A stretch of DNA of 61,366 nt from an uncultured Rhodospirillaceae bacterium. Lineage in GTDB: Bacteria; Pseudomonadota; Alphaproteobacteria; Reyranellales; Reyranellaceae. Below, piece by piece: positions 15,701 through 23,474 of this stretch (the stretch's first letter is position 1; each line of letters begins with the position of its first letter). The stretch is from NCBI GenBank assembly GCA_945952105.1, contig CAMFGZ010000028.1, positions 1 to 61,366 of the forward strand, in the 5' to 3' direction. A program made the translations under genes and the position numbers. The notes beneath the pieces were generated by a model. That model was not told the origin of the DNA. It was given only the letters and a program-made list of their open reading frames with translations, and did not search any database.

Positions 15701-17389
15701 AACTCAGCCTTCACGAACTTCGTCGGGCTGGCCGAAGCCGGCAATCTCGCCGTTCTGTGGCAACTGATCGCCGGCGGGCTCTCGCAGATGCCGCCGGCAA
15801 GCCTCGACAGCAACGAGGACTGGTTCATCGAAACCATCTGGAACCGCTACAAGCTGAAGGACCACGACACTCTCGACCCGAGCTACATCGGTAACGAATC
15901 GGGCAATGGCGGCGTCGACTACACCCAGTCCGTGCCGTGGTACCAAAGCGCCCTGCTACCCTTCGCGCCGCCCACCACGACGGATGCCGCACATGCCACC
16001 GGCCGTGGCGTCCCCGATGTGTCGTCGTTGGCCAGCGGCAACATGGATTACCTCGTGCCGCAGCCCGATCTCTCCTCAAATCCGACGGAGTTGCGAGGCG
16101 ACGGCGGTACGAGTGCCGCGACGCCGCTGTGGGCATCGCTCGCCGTCCAGATCAATGCCGTCTTCCACGACCAGAACCTGCCCGATCTCGGCTACATGAA
16201 CGACCTGCTGTACATCGCCGCTGCCGTGGCGCCGGCCTCGTTCAACGACGTTTCGGTGGGCAACGACAACTCGGCCTATGTGAAGGGTGGCAGCACCTAT
16301 CAGGCTTACGATCCGAATACCGGCAATACGATCGACATCATCCCGACCGGTGCCGGCTATTCGGCCGGAGCGGGCTACGATCTCGCCTCTGGCCTCGGCT
16401 CGCCCGATGGCCTGTTGCTTGCCCGTGCGCTGACCTCGATCGCCCAGTCGCTGTACAACTATGCCGGCACGCCCGACATCGCGGACTGGCATGCCGGTGT
16501 GTGGGAAAGCGGTGTCCTGCAGACCCTGCTGGTGCAGACGACATTCCCCAACGCGTCAGGCATCGTGTCGGTCGACGCCGGTGGCGACATTCTCAGCTAT
16601 ATCAGCCAGGCGAGCGATCCGTATGCGTGGACGGCGCGCTTCGCGGGCCAGGTCGAGCAGCCGCTGTTCGATTCGGCGCTGGTCGAGCTGTTCGACAATC
16701 AGTCCCAGGGGGCCGTCGGCCAGTTGACGGTCGATACCGGCGATGCGCTCTCGGTCACGATCAACGGCAGTCTCGCCTCAGGCGCGGCCGGCTTCCTCAC
16801 CAGCGATTTCGGATTCATCGATTTCCAGACTGCCGACGGCAATTCCGTGCGCCTGGCCCGGCCCGTTGCGGTAGCGGAGACGGTCGTCGCACCCGTCGAT
16901 GACCCGTCGCCCACAGGCACGACGATCGTGCGCCTGCGTCAGGCGGATACCGACAGCCTGGCGGTCCGCTTCTACAAGGTCGACGATTTCACTGGAACGG
17001 TGGGAGGCGTGGCGCCGGGCGATTCCAACTATGCGACCGCTGCGGCACACGCTGCGTACACGGTTTCGCCGCTGGGCACCCCCTCCGACCAGACCTGGCT
17101 GAACGGGCCCGGCTATGGAGGCTTTGCGGAAGCGACCATAAATGTTCAGCAGGGCGACATCATCGCCATGGAACTGCAGAACATGACGACCGGAAACACC
17201 TACTGGGCCTTCAGCCAAGCCAACGAGACAGTCGCCGGCCAGCAGGTCGGTCACCTCTGGAACTACGGTCTCAACACCTGGGGTTGGGAAGCCGGCCAGA
17301 ACGGCGGCGATCACGACTTCAACGATCTCGTGGTCCAGCTCGATTTCACCAGCGCCTATGGACATGGATACCTGCTCGGAGCGGCCTGA
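12785..17389 (+). CDS. Giant secreted S53 (sedolisin/kumamolisin) peptidase with RTX-like and DUF4114 regions
   Basis: This 1534-residue protein has no Sec signal and starts at ATG 12785 behind a GAGGCGAG site. N-terminal beta-solenoid-like repeats include five units of about 20 residues with LGDGDG or GNGD cores (about 185-280). A serralysin-like calcium-binding segment follows (about 445-545; GRGGGDHLYTGSGADTF, then DTISGFRSGVDKIDVSAL). Next come a pro-kumamolisin activation domain (about 600-750) and the S53 catalytic domain (about 760-1235) with Glu833, Asp837, oxyanion Asp924, nucleophile Ser1110 in GDGGTSAATP, and the calcium loop AGYDLASGLGSPDG. The C-terminus ends in a DUF4114-like NGGDHDFNDLVVQ motif near 1507. 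All catalytic residues are present, so an active acid-type serine protease is likely. Type I secretion is my inference; no transporter genes lie nearby. Confidence 0.9.
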   Translation: MATFIATNTSTATSNGFVFPGTDDELFIPLNVYIYATGAGFVGVTGPGGGTVQNNGQIVGHDGGISLGAANQTTTILNFSAGTIGSTTGAAIDVVATGPGGGLDIENDGIVNGATVAISVDGTGRVVNNGLISSAGTGITQLGTVASTTLFSLVNGNNGVIVGGYDAQGSLIAEKMDNSGVINGSILLGDGDGASFTNQTTGSLTGAAMGSGGSVTYGNGDDDRFLNLGTMGTLAWGNGDHAYALNYGIMGGVTLGDGDGGFFGNAGTINGDVQLGDGTGQIFDSTIGLIYNSGNPNGATITAGSGGAVIVGAQNGGQLVGGAGSDVLIANQTTQVGYNIVTTLDGRGGSNALYGGQGTNLFLSGDATYNQIWGRAAAFSANGFTNNTVDYAAVTGAGRGVYVDLMNGHNAYIIDNGAYTFIDSISNVPNVNGTAGVDVIQAGVGLSVIEGRGGGDHLYTGSGADTFVYTSYGDSNLMTGYDTISGFRSGVDKIDVSALGLTSANVLIESGATSTVLYFEMTPGTFNAATDLAISFTGANALTASDITFASSEPNGWSFYDYDNFYGTGYPDPSLMPTGTTAFDDYINVGLVLERAHDPTSLLQADWGTRQKELAALGDDPFAYYGASSESYNALIEALHELGIDLSTNPAYESSAASRTAWIKLSASDFQKLFGQELLYSEGGSGPIYWKGNLALNSKVAELGTVKGLAFDVDYGHTKLAELDLRHDVLPDGSTAQGSPLADGRQGPGNDASGAPVSVMPQDVAALYNFPLVGQDVQSGKIGLIEPGMGNDTFRSESFDTLLGNYRTAIGLPSAVTVLGQQQGGAAPIDTTERALDVGVATAVNPNSTLVLYAGSGNQDNAGASAYTAYQSAIFDSDHAAVVSSSFRFGSMQPGADSPFLWAARELMIDAALRNISFFQSSGDGGSSYATANGLTNTANSRASEYSVIVGGTSISTGALAATDPTLNGTSGNSAFTNFVGLAEAGNLAVLWQLIAGGLSQMPPASLDSNEDWFIETIWNRYKLKDHDTLDPSYIGNESGNGGVDYTQSVPWYQSALLPFAPPTTTDAAHATGRGVPDVSSLASGNMDYLVPQPDLSSNPTELRGDGGTSAATPLWASLAVQINAVFHDQNLPDLGYMNDLLYIAAAVAPASFNDVSVGNDNSAYVKGGSTYQAYDPNTGNTIDIIPTGAGYSAGAGYDLASGLGSPDGLLLARALTSIAQSLYNYAGTPDIADWHAGVWESGVLQTLLVQTTFPNASGIVSVDAGGDILSYISQASDPYAWTARFAGQVEQPLFDSALVELFDNQSQGAVGQLTVDTGDALSVTINGSLASGAAGFLTSDFGFIDFQTADGNSVRLARPVAVAETVVAPVDDPSPTGTTIVRLRQADTDSLAVRFYKVDDFTGTVGGVAPGDSNYATAAAHAAYTVSPLGTPSDQTWLNGPGYGGFAEATINVQQGDIIAMELQNMTTGNTYWAFSQANETVAGQQVGHLWNYGLNTWGWEAGQNGGDHDFNDLVVQLDFTSAYGHGYLLGAA

Positions 17390-17551
17390 GGCCGCCGGGA
17401 GCGGGAGCAACCGTTGCAAGCGAGGGGCGCGCAGGCATCGCCGATTATTGGCTTGCCCGCGCCCGGCCGCTCAAATATCACCCCCGTCCGGGCCAGGCCG
17501 GCAGGTTGGCGCCCCAACGAACGGCCCGAAAGTGACGGGAAAGCTGGAAAT

Positions 17552-17626
<75 letters not shown>

Positions 17627-17675
17627 GCCTTCAGGTCGATTGCGCCGATCCGAAGGCTCAAAGGTTCGGTATCGC

Positions 17676-18467
17676 ATGAGTTCTTCTTCCCACCCGGTTT
17701 CTCCACTCGCTCCCGAAGACATCGAACGCTTCGGCACCGACCCGGAAGCATCGTTCCGGGCCAACCTCGCGGTCGTCGAAGAGCGCATCGCCCGTGCCTG
17801 CGAGAGGGCGGGCCGCGACAGGGCGTCAATACGGCTGCTGCCCATCACCAAGACCGTCCCGGCGCACATCCTGCGTCTCGCTTATGCCGCCGGCGTCCGT
17901 CCGTTCGGCGAGAACAAGATCCAGGAAGCGATGGGCAAGCGCGACGCGCTGCAGGATCTTCCCATCGACTGGAGCATCGTCGGTCACCTGCAGACCAACA
18001 AGGCCAAGTACCTGGCGCGCTTCGCCCGGGAGTTCCACGCGCTCGACAGTACGAAGCTGGCCGAACTCCTCGACAAGCGGCTCGAGATCGAGGATCGCGT
18101 GCTCGACGTTTACATCCAGGTCAACACGTCGGACGAGGACACCAAGTACGGACTGCATCCGGACGCCCTGTTGCCTTTCATCGAGACGCTGGCGCAGTAC
18201 AGGCGCCTGAGGCCGCGCGGGCTGATGACCCTCGCCCTGCTGAACGCCGACATGGAGAAGGTCCGTCCCTGTTTCGCGTTGCTGCGCCGCCTGCGCGACG
18301 AGGCGGTCAAGCGAAACCCGTCGCTCACCGAGCTCTCGATGGGCATGTCGGGCGATTTCGAGGAGGCCATCGAGGAAGGATCCAACGTCGTGCGCGTCGG
18401 CCAGGCGATCTTCGGCAAGCGGCCGACGCCCGACGGCCACTACTGGCCGGGTCTCCTGAAAGCCTGA
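17676..18467 (+). CDS. YggS/PROSC-family pyridoxal phosphate homeostasis protein
   Basis: This protein binds pyridoxal 5'-phosphate on a TIM-barrel fold and buffers the free cofactor; it has no known catalytic activity. The ATG at 17676 gives 263 residues, about 30 more than usual because of a Ser/Pro/Glu-rich N-terminal tail. The PLP lysine is probably Lys59 in LLPITKTVP (the family motif is V-S-K-T). Further family blocks are FGENKIQEA, WSIVGHLQTNKAKYLARF, LSMGMSGDFEEAI and VRVGQAIFG. The 3' end overlaps the convergent glycosyltransferase by 28 bp, so the last codons of both are read on opposite strands. Confidence 0.92.
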   Translation: MSSSSHPVSPLAPEDIERFGTDPEASFRANLAVVEERIARACERAGRDRASIRLLPITKTVPAHILRLAYAAGVRPFGENKIQEAMGKRDALQDLPIDWSIVGHLQTNKAKYLARFAREFHALDSTKLAELLDKRLEIEDRVLDVYIQVNTSDEDTKYGLHPDALLPFIETLAQYRRLRPRGLMTLALLNADMEKVRPCFALLRRLRDEAVKRNPSLTELSMGMSGDFEEAIEEGSNVVRVGQAIFGKRPTPDGHYWPGLLKA

Positions 18468-19234
18468 GCGCCCGACAGGCGGCGGTCGAGAAGTTCCAGC
18501 GCCAGCAGCACCTCGGCCAGCAGGCGCTGGAAGGCGTAGAACCAGCCCGCCTTGCCATCCAGCACCGCGCCCTTGGCGAACAGGACGTAGCCCAGAACCA
18601 GGATCGGCGCGGGCCAGCCCATCAGGCGTATCCTGTCGATGCGCCCCAGCTGGTCGCGCGGCGTCTCGAGCAGGTGCGCCGCTTCGCGTGCGGCGTATTT
18701 GAGCTGTGACCCCAGCCAGCGCGACAGCGGCTTGCGGTCGTCATGATAGATCGCGCCCTTGAGGGTCGAGACGCGCCCCTGCAAGCGGATGCGATGCCCG
18801 TGCCCCTCGTTCTCGTAACGCGCGCCCGCGACGCGGTAGAGCACGGCGCGCGGCGGGTAGAGCGTGCCGCGGAGCGCATGGCCATGGATGCGGTAGATGA
18901 AGGCCGCCTTGTAGCCGGCATCCCCCGCCGCCGGCCGCAGGTCTCCGAGCTCCGACTCGAAGCCGTCGCTCAGCTCATAGTCGGCGTCGAGCGACAGGAC
19001 CCAGTCGGTGCGGATCCGGGCCAGCCCGAAATTGCACTGTTCCGCAAAGCTGTCGAACGGGCGGTGAATCACCTCGATGCGCGCATCCCTCGCCAAAATG
19101 TCGAGCGTGCCATCGGTGCTGCCGCTGTCGATCACGACGATGCGGCGGGCCCAGCCGAGCTTCGCCAGCGTCCGCTCGATATTGGCGATCTCGTTGAACG
19201 TGATCAGCAGCGGCGTGACGGTGTCGCGATCCAT
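18440..19234 (-). CDS. Family 2 glycosyltransferase, WaaE/KdtX-like
   Basis: The product has 264 residues: a GT-A nucleotide-binding fold beginning PLLITFNEIANIERTL, an acidic metal motif SLDADYEL near residue 85, and a C-terminal region with HRIRLQGRVSTLKGAIYHDD and SRWLGSQLKYAAREA, which resembles the LPS inner-core glucosyltransferase WaaE group. A hydrophobic stretch near residue 215-235 suggests membrane association. It starts 10 bases after galE, so the two are probably one operon. It likely adds a hexose to LPS core or another surface glycan; donor and acceptor cannot be read from the sequence. Confidence 0.85.
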   Translation of the reverse strand: MDRDTVTPLLITFNEIANIERTLAKLGWARRIVVIDSGSTDGTLDILARDARIEVIHRPFDSFAEQCNFGLARIRTDWVLSLDADYELSDGFESELGDLRPAAGDAGYKAAFIYRIHGHALRGTLYPPRAVLYRVAGARYENEGHGHRIRLQGRVSTLKGAIYHDDRKPLSRWLGSQLKYAAREAAHLLETPRDQLGRIDRIRLMGWPAPILVLGYVLFAKGAVLDGKAGWFYAFQRLLAEVLLALELLDRRLSGAQAFRRPGQ

Positions 19235-19244
19235 GCGGAGCCGT

Positions 19245-20240
19245 TCAGCGGGCAGGAGCCCGCATTGCCCCCGACCGGCTCTCCGTCATCCAGGTCCAGG
19301 CACTGCGGATGATGTCGTCGACCGAGGAATGGACGGGCTTCCAGTCCAGTGCTTTCTGCGCCGCCGATACGTCGGCCACCAGGACCGGCGGATCGCCCGC
19401 CCGCCGGGGCGCCTCGACGCTTCGGATGTCTCGTCCCGTGACGATGCGGGCCCGCGCGATGATCTCGCCGATACTGACGCCATAGCCAGCGCCGAGATTG
19501 TAGGCCTGATAGGCGCCCGGCGTGCATCGCATCAACGCCGCGACATGGGCGGCCGCCAGGTCGGTGACATGCACGTAGTCCCGCACGCAGGTGCCGTCCT
19601 GCGTCTCGTAGTCGGTGCCGAACACGGAGATGCTCGGCCGCGTTCCATGCGCAGCCTGCAGCACCAGCGGGATCAGGTGCGTCTCCGGATCGTGCTCCTC
19701 GCCAAGCTCGCCCTCCGGATCGGCACCGCCCGCGTTGAAGTAGCGAAGCGAGATGGCGCCCAGCCCGTGGGCGGCACAGGCATCGCGCAGGATTTCCTCG
19801 CCCATCAGCTTGGTGCGGCCGTAGGGATTGATCGGCCGCTGCCACATGCCCTCGACGACCGGCAGCCGCTCGGGGATGCCGTAGGTTGCGCAACTGCTCG
19901 AGAAGACGATCGAGCCGATTCCGTGCGACTGCATCACCTCGACCAGCGTGATCATGCCGGCGACGTTCGTCCGGTAGTAGCGTGTCGGCTCGGCCATCGA
20001 CTCTCCGACATAGGCCAGCGCGGCGAAATTGATGACGGCGTCGGGCCGGTGCTCGCGGATCGCTGCGCCCAGCGCGGCCGGATCGTTTATGTCGCCCTGA
20101 ACGAACGGCCCCCACTTCACCGCCCAGGGATGACCGGTGTGCAGATTGTCATAGACGATCGGCAGGTGGCCGGCGCGCGCGAGCGCCTTGCACGTATGCG
20201 AGCCGATGTAGCCCGCGCCCCCTGCCACCAAAACACGCAC
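19245..20240 (-). CDS. galE: UDP-glucose 4-epimerase
   Basis: GalE interconverts UDP-glucose and UDP-galactose using tightly bound NAD. The protein has 331 residues from a GTG start at 20238-20240 with a GGGGGA ribosome site. The Rossmann motif GGAGYIGSH is at residues 7-15, the SSSCATYG catalytic strand at 114-121, and the Tyr-x-x-x-Lys pair is Tyr140/Lys144 in NPYGRTKLMGE. The VRDYVHVTDLAAAHV block is typical of GalE. It is followed closely by the glycosyltransferase and preceded, 75 bp away, by the carbamoyltransferase on the same strand, all fitting surface polysaccharide assembly. Confidence 0.93.
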   Translation of the reverse strand: MRVLVAGGAGYIGSHTCKALARAGHLPIVYDNLHTGHPWAVKWGPFVQGDINDPAALGAAIREHRPDAVINFAALAYVGESMAEPTRYYRTNVAGMITLVEVMQSHGIGSIVFSSSCATYGIPERLPVVEGMWQRPINPYGRTKLMGEEILRDACAAHGLGAISLRYFNAGGADPEGELGEEHDPETHLIPLVLQAAHGTRPSISVFGTDYETQDGTCVRDYVHVTDLAAAHVAALMRCTPGAYQAYNLGAGYGVSIGEIIARARIVTGRDIRSVEAPRRAGDPPVLVADVSAAQKALDWKPVHSSVDDIIRSAWTWMTESRSGAMRAPAR

Positions 20241-20315
20241 TATGTCGTCCCCCGATCGAATGCCTTGCAGGCAGGATAGCTCAATTGCCGGAACCGGTCC
20301 CGCCGCGCCAGCCGA

Positions 20316-22070
20316 TCAGCGCTGGATCAGCGTATCACCCAGCACCAGGACGTCCATCCTGGTGCGCAGGAAGCAGTCGATCGCCTCCTCGGGCTTGCAG
20401 ACCACGGGTTCGTTCTCGTTGAAGCTGGTGTTGAGCACGATTGGCACGCCCGTGAGGTCGCGGAACGCCGAGATCAGCCGCGCATAGCGGGCGTTGCCCG
20501 ACCAGGTGACGGTCTGCAGGCGGCCGGTGCCGTCGACATGGGTCACGGCCGGGATCTCCTTCCGCTTTTCCTCGCGGATGCGGAAGACCTGCATCATGAA
20601 CGGTACGTCGTCGTCGGTCTCGAACCACTCCGGCACTGCCTCGCGCAGGATTGAGGGCGCGAAGGGCCGGAAGGATTCGCGCCGCTTGATCTTGAGGTTG
20701 AGGATGTCCTTCATGTCCGCGCGGCGCGGATCCCCGAGGATCGAGCGATTGCCCAGCGCGCGCGGGCCCCATTCCAGCCGTCCCTGGAACCAGCCGATCA
20801 CTTTGCCTTCAGAGATCGCCTGCGCGGTGTGACGGCAGAGCGTCGCCTCGTCGGCGATGCGCTCGATGCGGCAGCCCGCGGCATCGAAGTCGGCCCGCCG
20901 CTGGCCGATCGCGGCCGCAATCTGATCCGGCGTCGCAGACGGTCCCCAATAGGAGTGATCCATCACGAAGTGGCGCTTCGCGGTCGCGCCCCCGGTCCTG
21001 TGCCACGTCGCGAAGGCCGCGCCGATGGCGCCGCCGGCATCGCCGCCGGCCGACTGGACATAGAGCTTCCGGAACGGCGTGCGCTCCAGCACCTTGCCGT
21101 TGGCCACTGAATTGTAGGCGCAGCCGCCCGCCAGCACGACGGCATCGGCGCCGTAGCGTGCGTGCAGCGCGTTCAGCAGGTTGAAGAAGGCGTTCTCGTA
21201 AGTGACCTGGGCCGACCGCGCGATATCCCGATGCCTGTCCTCAAGCGGCGCCGCCGGGTCGCGCGCGGGCCCGAGCAGTTTCACGAGTTCGTCGCTCCAA
21301 AGGCGGCCCCCCGAGGGAATGCCGTCCTTCACCTGGTAGTTCGCCCCCTCGCCCGAAGCATGGCGGAAATAGCGCAGGTCGAGCGCGAAGGTGCCGTCGT
21401 TCCTGAGACGGACGATCTCCTTCATCTGGTCGACGTAGGCCGGCTGGCCATAGGGCGCGAGGCCCATGACCTTGTACTCGTCGCCATAGTGCGGGAAGCC
21501 GATGAACTGCGTCATCGCCTCGTAGAAGACGCCCAGCGAGTGCGGAAAGTAGACCCGGCCGTCGACCGTGAGGTTGCCGCCCTCGCCAAGGCCCCATGCC
21601 GCCGAGGAGAAATCGCCGAAGCCGTCGACCGAGACCGCCACCGCCCTTTCGTGGGGCGAGACCAGGAAGGCGGACGCCAGATGGCAGAGATGGTGCTCGA
21701 CGGTGTGGGTCGTCCCGTGGAATTCCTGCTCCGGCAGGTGCTGCTTCAGGTTGCCCGCGACATCGGCGCGTTCGCCACGATTGCGCAGCCGGCTCAGGAC
21801 ATAGTTGAGGCTGACACCCGAGGTCAGCGCGTAGGCGAGCTTGCGCCACCGGTTGGCGGCGTTGTCGCTGTTGATCGCGACATGGTCGACCTCGCCGAGG
21901 GAGATTCCGGCCTCGCCCAGGCAGTAGCGGATCGATTCGCTGGGAAAGCCGCCCCAGTGCTTGATACGCCGGAAACGCTCTTCTTCAACCGCCGCAACCA
22001 GTTCCCCGTCCTTCACCAGACAGGCAGCCGCATCGGCATGATAGGCGTTGAGGCCGAGAATGTAGGTCAT
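20316..22070 (-). CDS. NodU/TobZ-family O-carbamoyltransferase
   Basis: Enzymes of this family make carbamoyl-adenylate from carbamoyl phosphate and ATP and transfer the carbamoyl group to a sugar or antibiotic hydroxyl. The protein is 584 residues, the usual length. The N-terminal Kae1-like domain starts MTYILGLNAYHADAAACLVK and holds the metal-binding cluster EHHLCHLASAF (His126, His127, His130) and SVDGFGD (Asp149). The C-terminal domain has RLEWGPRALGNRSILGDPR and IVLNTSFNENEPVVCKPEEA, hallmarks of the family. It is divergent from a GDP-mannose 3,5-epimerase-like gene, so a carbamoylated sugar in a surface glycan is a reasonable guess. The real acceptor is unknown. Confidence 0.92.
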   Translation of the reverse strand: MTYILGLNAYHADAAACLVKDGELVAAVEEERFRRIKHWGGFPSESIRYCLGEAGISLGEVDHVAINSDNAANRWRKLAYALTSGVSLNYVLSRLRNRGERADVAGNLKQHLPEQEFHGTTHTVEHHLCHLASAFLVSPHERAVAVSVDGFGDFSSAAWGLGEGGNLTVDGRVYFPHSLGVFYEAMTQFIGFPHYGDEYKVMGLAPYGQPAYVDQMKEIVRLRNDGTFALDLRYFRHASGEGANYQVKDGIPSGGRLWSDELVKLLGPARDPAAPLEDRHRDIARSAQVTYENAFFNLLNALHARYGADAVVLAGGCAYNSVANGKVLERTPFRKLYVQSAGGDAGGAIGAAFATWHRTGGATAKRHFVMDHSYWGPSATPDQIAAAIGQRRADFDAAGCRIERIADEATLCRHTAQAISEGKVIGWFQGRLEWGPRALGNRSILGDPRRADMKDILNLKIKRRESFRPFAPSILREAVPEWFETDDDVPFMMQVFRIREEKRKEIPAVTHVDGTGRLQTVTWSGNARYARLISAFRDLTGVPIVLNTSFNENEPVVCKPEEAIDCFLRTRMDVLVLGDTLIQR

Positions 22071-22379
22071 GCAAAAAGATCGGACATCGCGAGGAAATTA
22101 CGCCTATGTGGTTGGTATAGATCAATTTTCGGGTGGGACCATCATTTTCACCGCGTCTTGCAGTATCGACCCGGGATCAGGATCGCTAGATCATGCACAG
22201 GCCATGCGGCACGGCAGTGGCTTGACGCGGCCGGCACTTCCGATCAAACGGACTTCCTCGCGCGGCCCGTCTCCCTTCCGGACCCCGATCGCGTGCTCGA
22301 CCGAGGCGCGGCGCCAGACTCGCCAAGTCGTTGATAAGTCGGATAAAACCCCTCGCTTCGATTCGAAAGGCTTTCGTTC
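22071..22379. other. Divergent intergenic region, no gene seen
   Basis: These 309 bases separate the carbamoyltransferase from the divergent epimerase. The part nearest the carbamoyltransferase (about 22071-22160) is less GC-rich than the surroundings, and TTGATAAGTCGGATAAAA occurs near 22331. A short CGAAA-GGC-TTTCG inverted repeat sits just before the epimerase start. Promoters for both genes must lie here, but I cannot assign boxes with confidence. Confidence 0.5.
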
Positions 22380-23405
22380 ATGTCCAAGAATGATCTCGTC
22401 GTCGTCACCGGCGCCGGTGGCTTCATCGGCGGCCATCTGGTCAAGGTCCTGCAGCAGCGGGGCCATACCAAGATCCGTGCGGTCGATGTGAAGCCGCTCG
22501 ACGAGTGGTACCAGAAGACGCCGGGCGTCGAGAATCAGGTGGGCGATCTCGCCCTGCTCGAGCCCTGCCGCAAGGCCGCCAAGGGCGCCGCGATGATCTA
22601 CAATCTAGCCGCCGACATGGGCGGCATGGGCTTCATCGAGACCCACAAGGCCGAGTGCATGCTGTCGGTGCTCGTCAGCACCCACATGCTGGTGGCGGCC
22701 AAGGAAGCCGGCGTGCCGCGCTTCTTCTATTCGTCGTCGGCCTGCGTCTACAACGGCGACAAGCAGACCGACGCCAACGTCACCGCGCTCAAGGAAGAAG
22801 ACGCCTACCCCGCCCTGCCGGAAGACGGCTACGGCTGGGAAAAGCTGTTTAGCGAGCGCATGGCTCGCCACTATCGCGAGGACTACGGCATCGCCACCCG
22901 CGTCGCGCGTTACCACAACGTCTATGGTCCGGAAGGCACCTATGACGGCGGCCGCGAAAAGGCCCCGGCCGCGATCTGCCGCAAGGTCATCGCCGCCAAG
23001 CTCTCCGGCAAGCACGAGATCGAGATCTGGGGCGACGGCGAGCAGACCCGCTCCTTCATGTACATCGACGACTGCACCGAGGGCACGATCAAGCTCGGCG
23101 AGAGCGACATCATCGAGCCGCTGAATATCGGTAGCGACGAGCTGGTGAGCATCAACCGCCTGGTTGACATCGTCGAGAAGATCGCCGGCATCAAGCTCAA
23201 GCGCAGCTACAAGCTCGATGCCCCCAAGGGCGTGCGCGGCCGCAACAGCGACAACACGCTGATCAAGAAGCTGATGAACTGGGCCCCGTCCATCCGTCTC
23301 GAGGACGGCATGGAGAAGACCTACAAGTGGATCCACGACGAGATGACCTCGGGCAAGGCCTCGGTCGTCAACGCGTTGCCCAAGCAGGCGCTCGCCGCCC
23401 AGTAA
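22380..23405 (+). CDS. GDP-mannose 3,5-epimerase-like NAD-dependent epimerase
   Basis: The 341-residue protein matches the extended SDR group of plant GDP-mannose 3,5-epimerase, which converts GDP-D-mannose to GDP-L-galactose or GDP-L-gulose. The Rossmann motif GAGGFIGGH is at 11-19. Family-specific blocks are NLAADMGGMGFIETHKA (75-91) and EIWGDGEQTRSFMYIDDC. The catalytic residues of the plant enzyme have counterparts: Cys122 in SSSACVY, Tyr151 and Lys155 in YGWEK, and Lys194 in GGREKAPAA. It begins divergently from the carbamoyltransferase and ends before a strong terminator. Substrate use is inferred from these motifs; GDP-sugar specificity is likely but unproven. Confidence 0.85.
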   Translation: MSKNDLVVVTGAGGFIGGHLVKVLQQRGHTKIRAVDVKPLDEWYQKTPGVENQVGDLALLEPCRKAAKGAAMIYNLAADMGGMGFIETHKAECMLSVLVSTHMLVAAKEAGVPRFFYSSSACVYNGDKQTDANVTALKEEDAYPALPEDGYGWEKLFSERMARHYREDYGIATRVARYHNVYGPEGTYDGGREKAPAAICRKVIAAKLSGKHEIEIWGDGEQTRSFMYIDDCTEGTIKLGESDIIEPLNIGSDELVSINRLVDIVEKIAGIKLKRSYKLDAPKGVRGRNSDNTLIKKLMNWAPSIRLEDGMEKTYKWIHDEMTSGKASVVNALPKQALAAQ

Positions 23406-23434
23406 GGCGCGCGTCTTCCAGCACAGGTCTCCAG

Positions 23435-23463
23435 GCGCCGCGAAGGAAACTTCGCGGCGCTTT
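23435..23463 (+). terminator. Terminator after the epimerase
   Basis: GCGCCGCGAAG-GAAA-CTTCGCGGCGC forms a perfect 11 bp stem closed by a GAAA tetraloop, followed by TTT. It lies 30 bases past the epimerase stop and 12 bases before the end of the convergent UDP-glucuronate decarboxylase gene, so it may serve both. Confidence 0.85.
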
Positions 23464-23474
23464 CGCGTCGAGGT

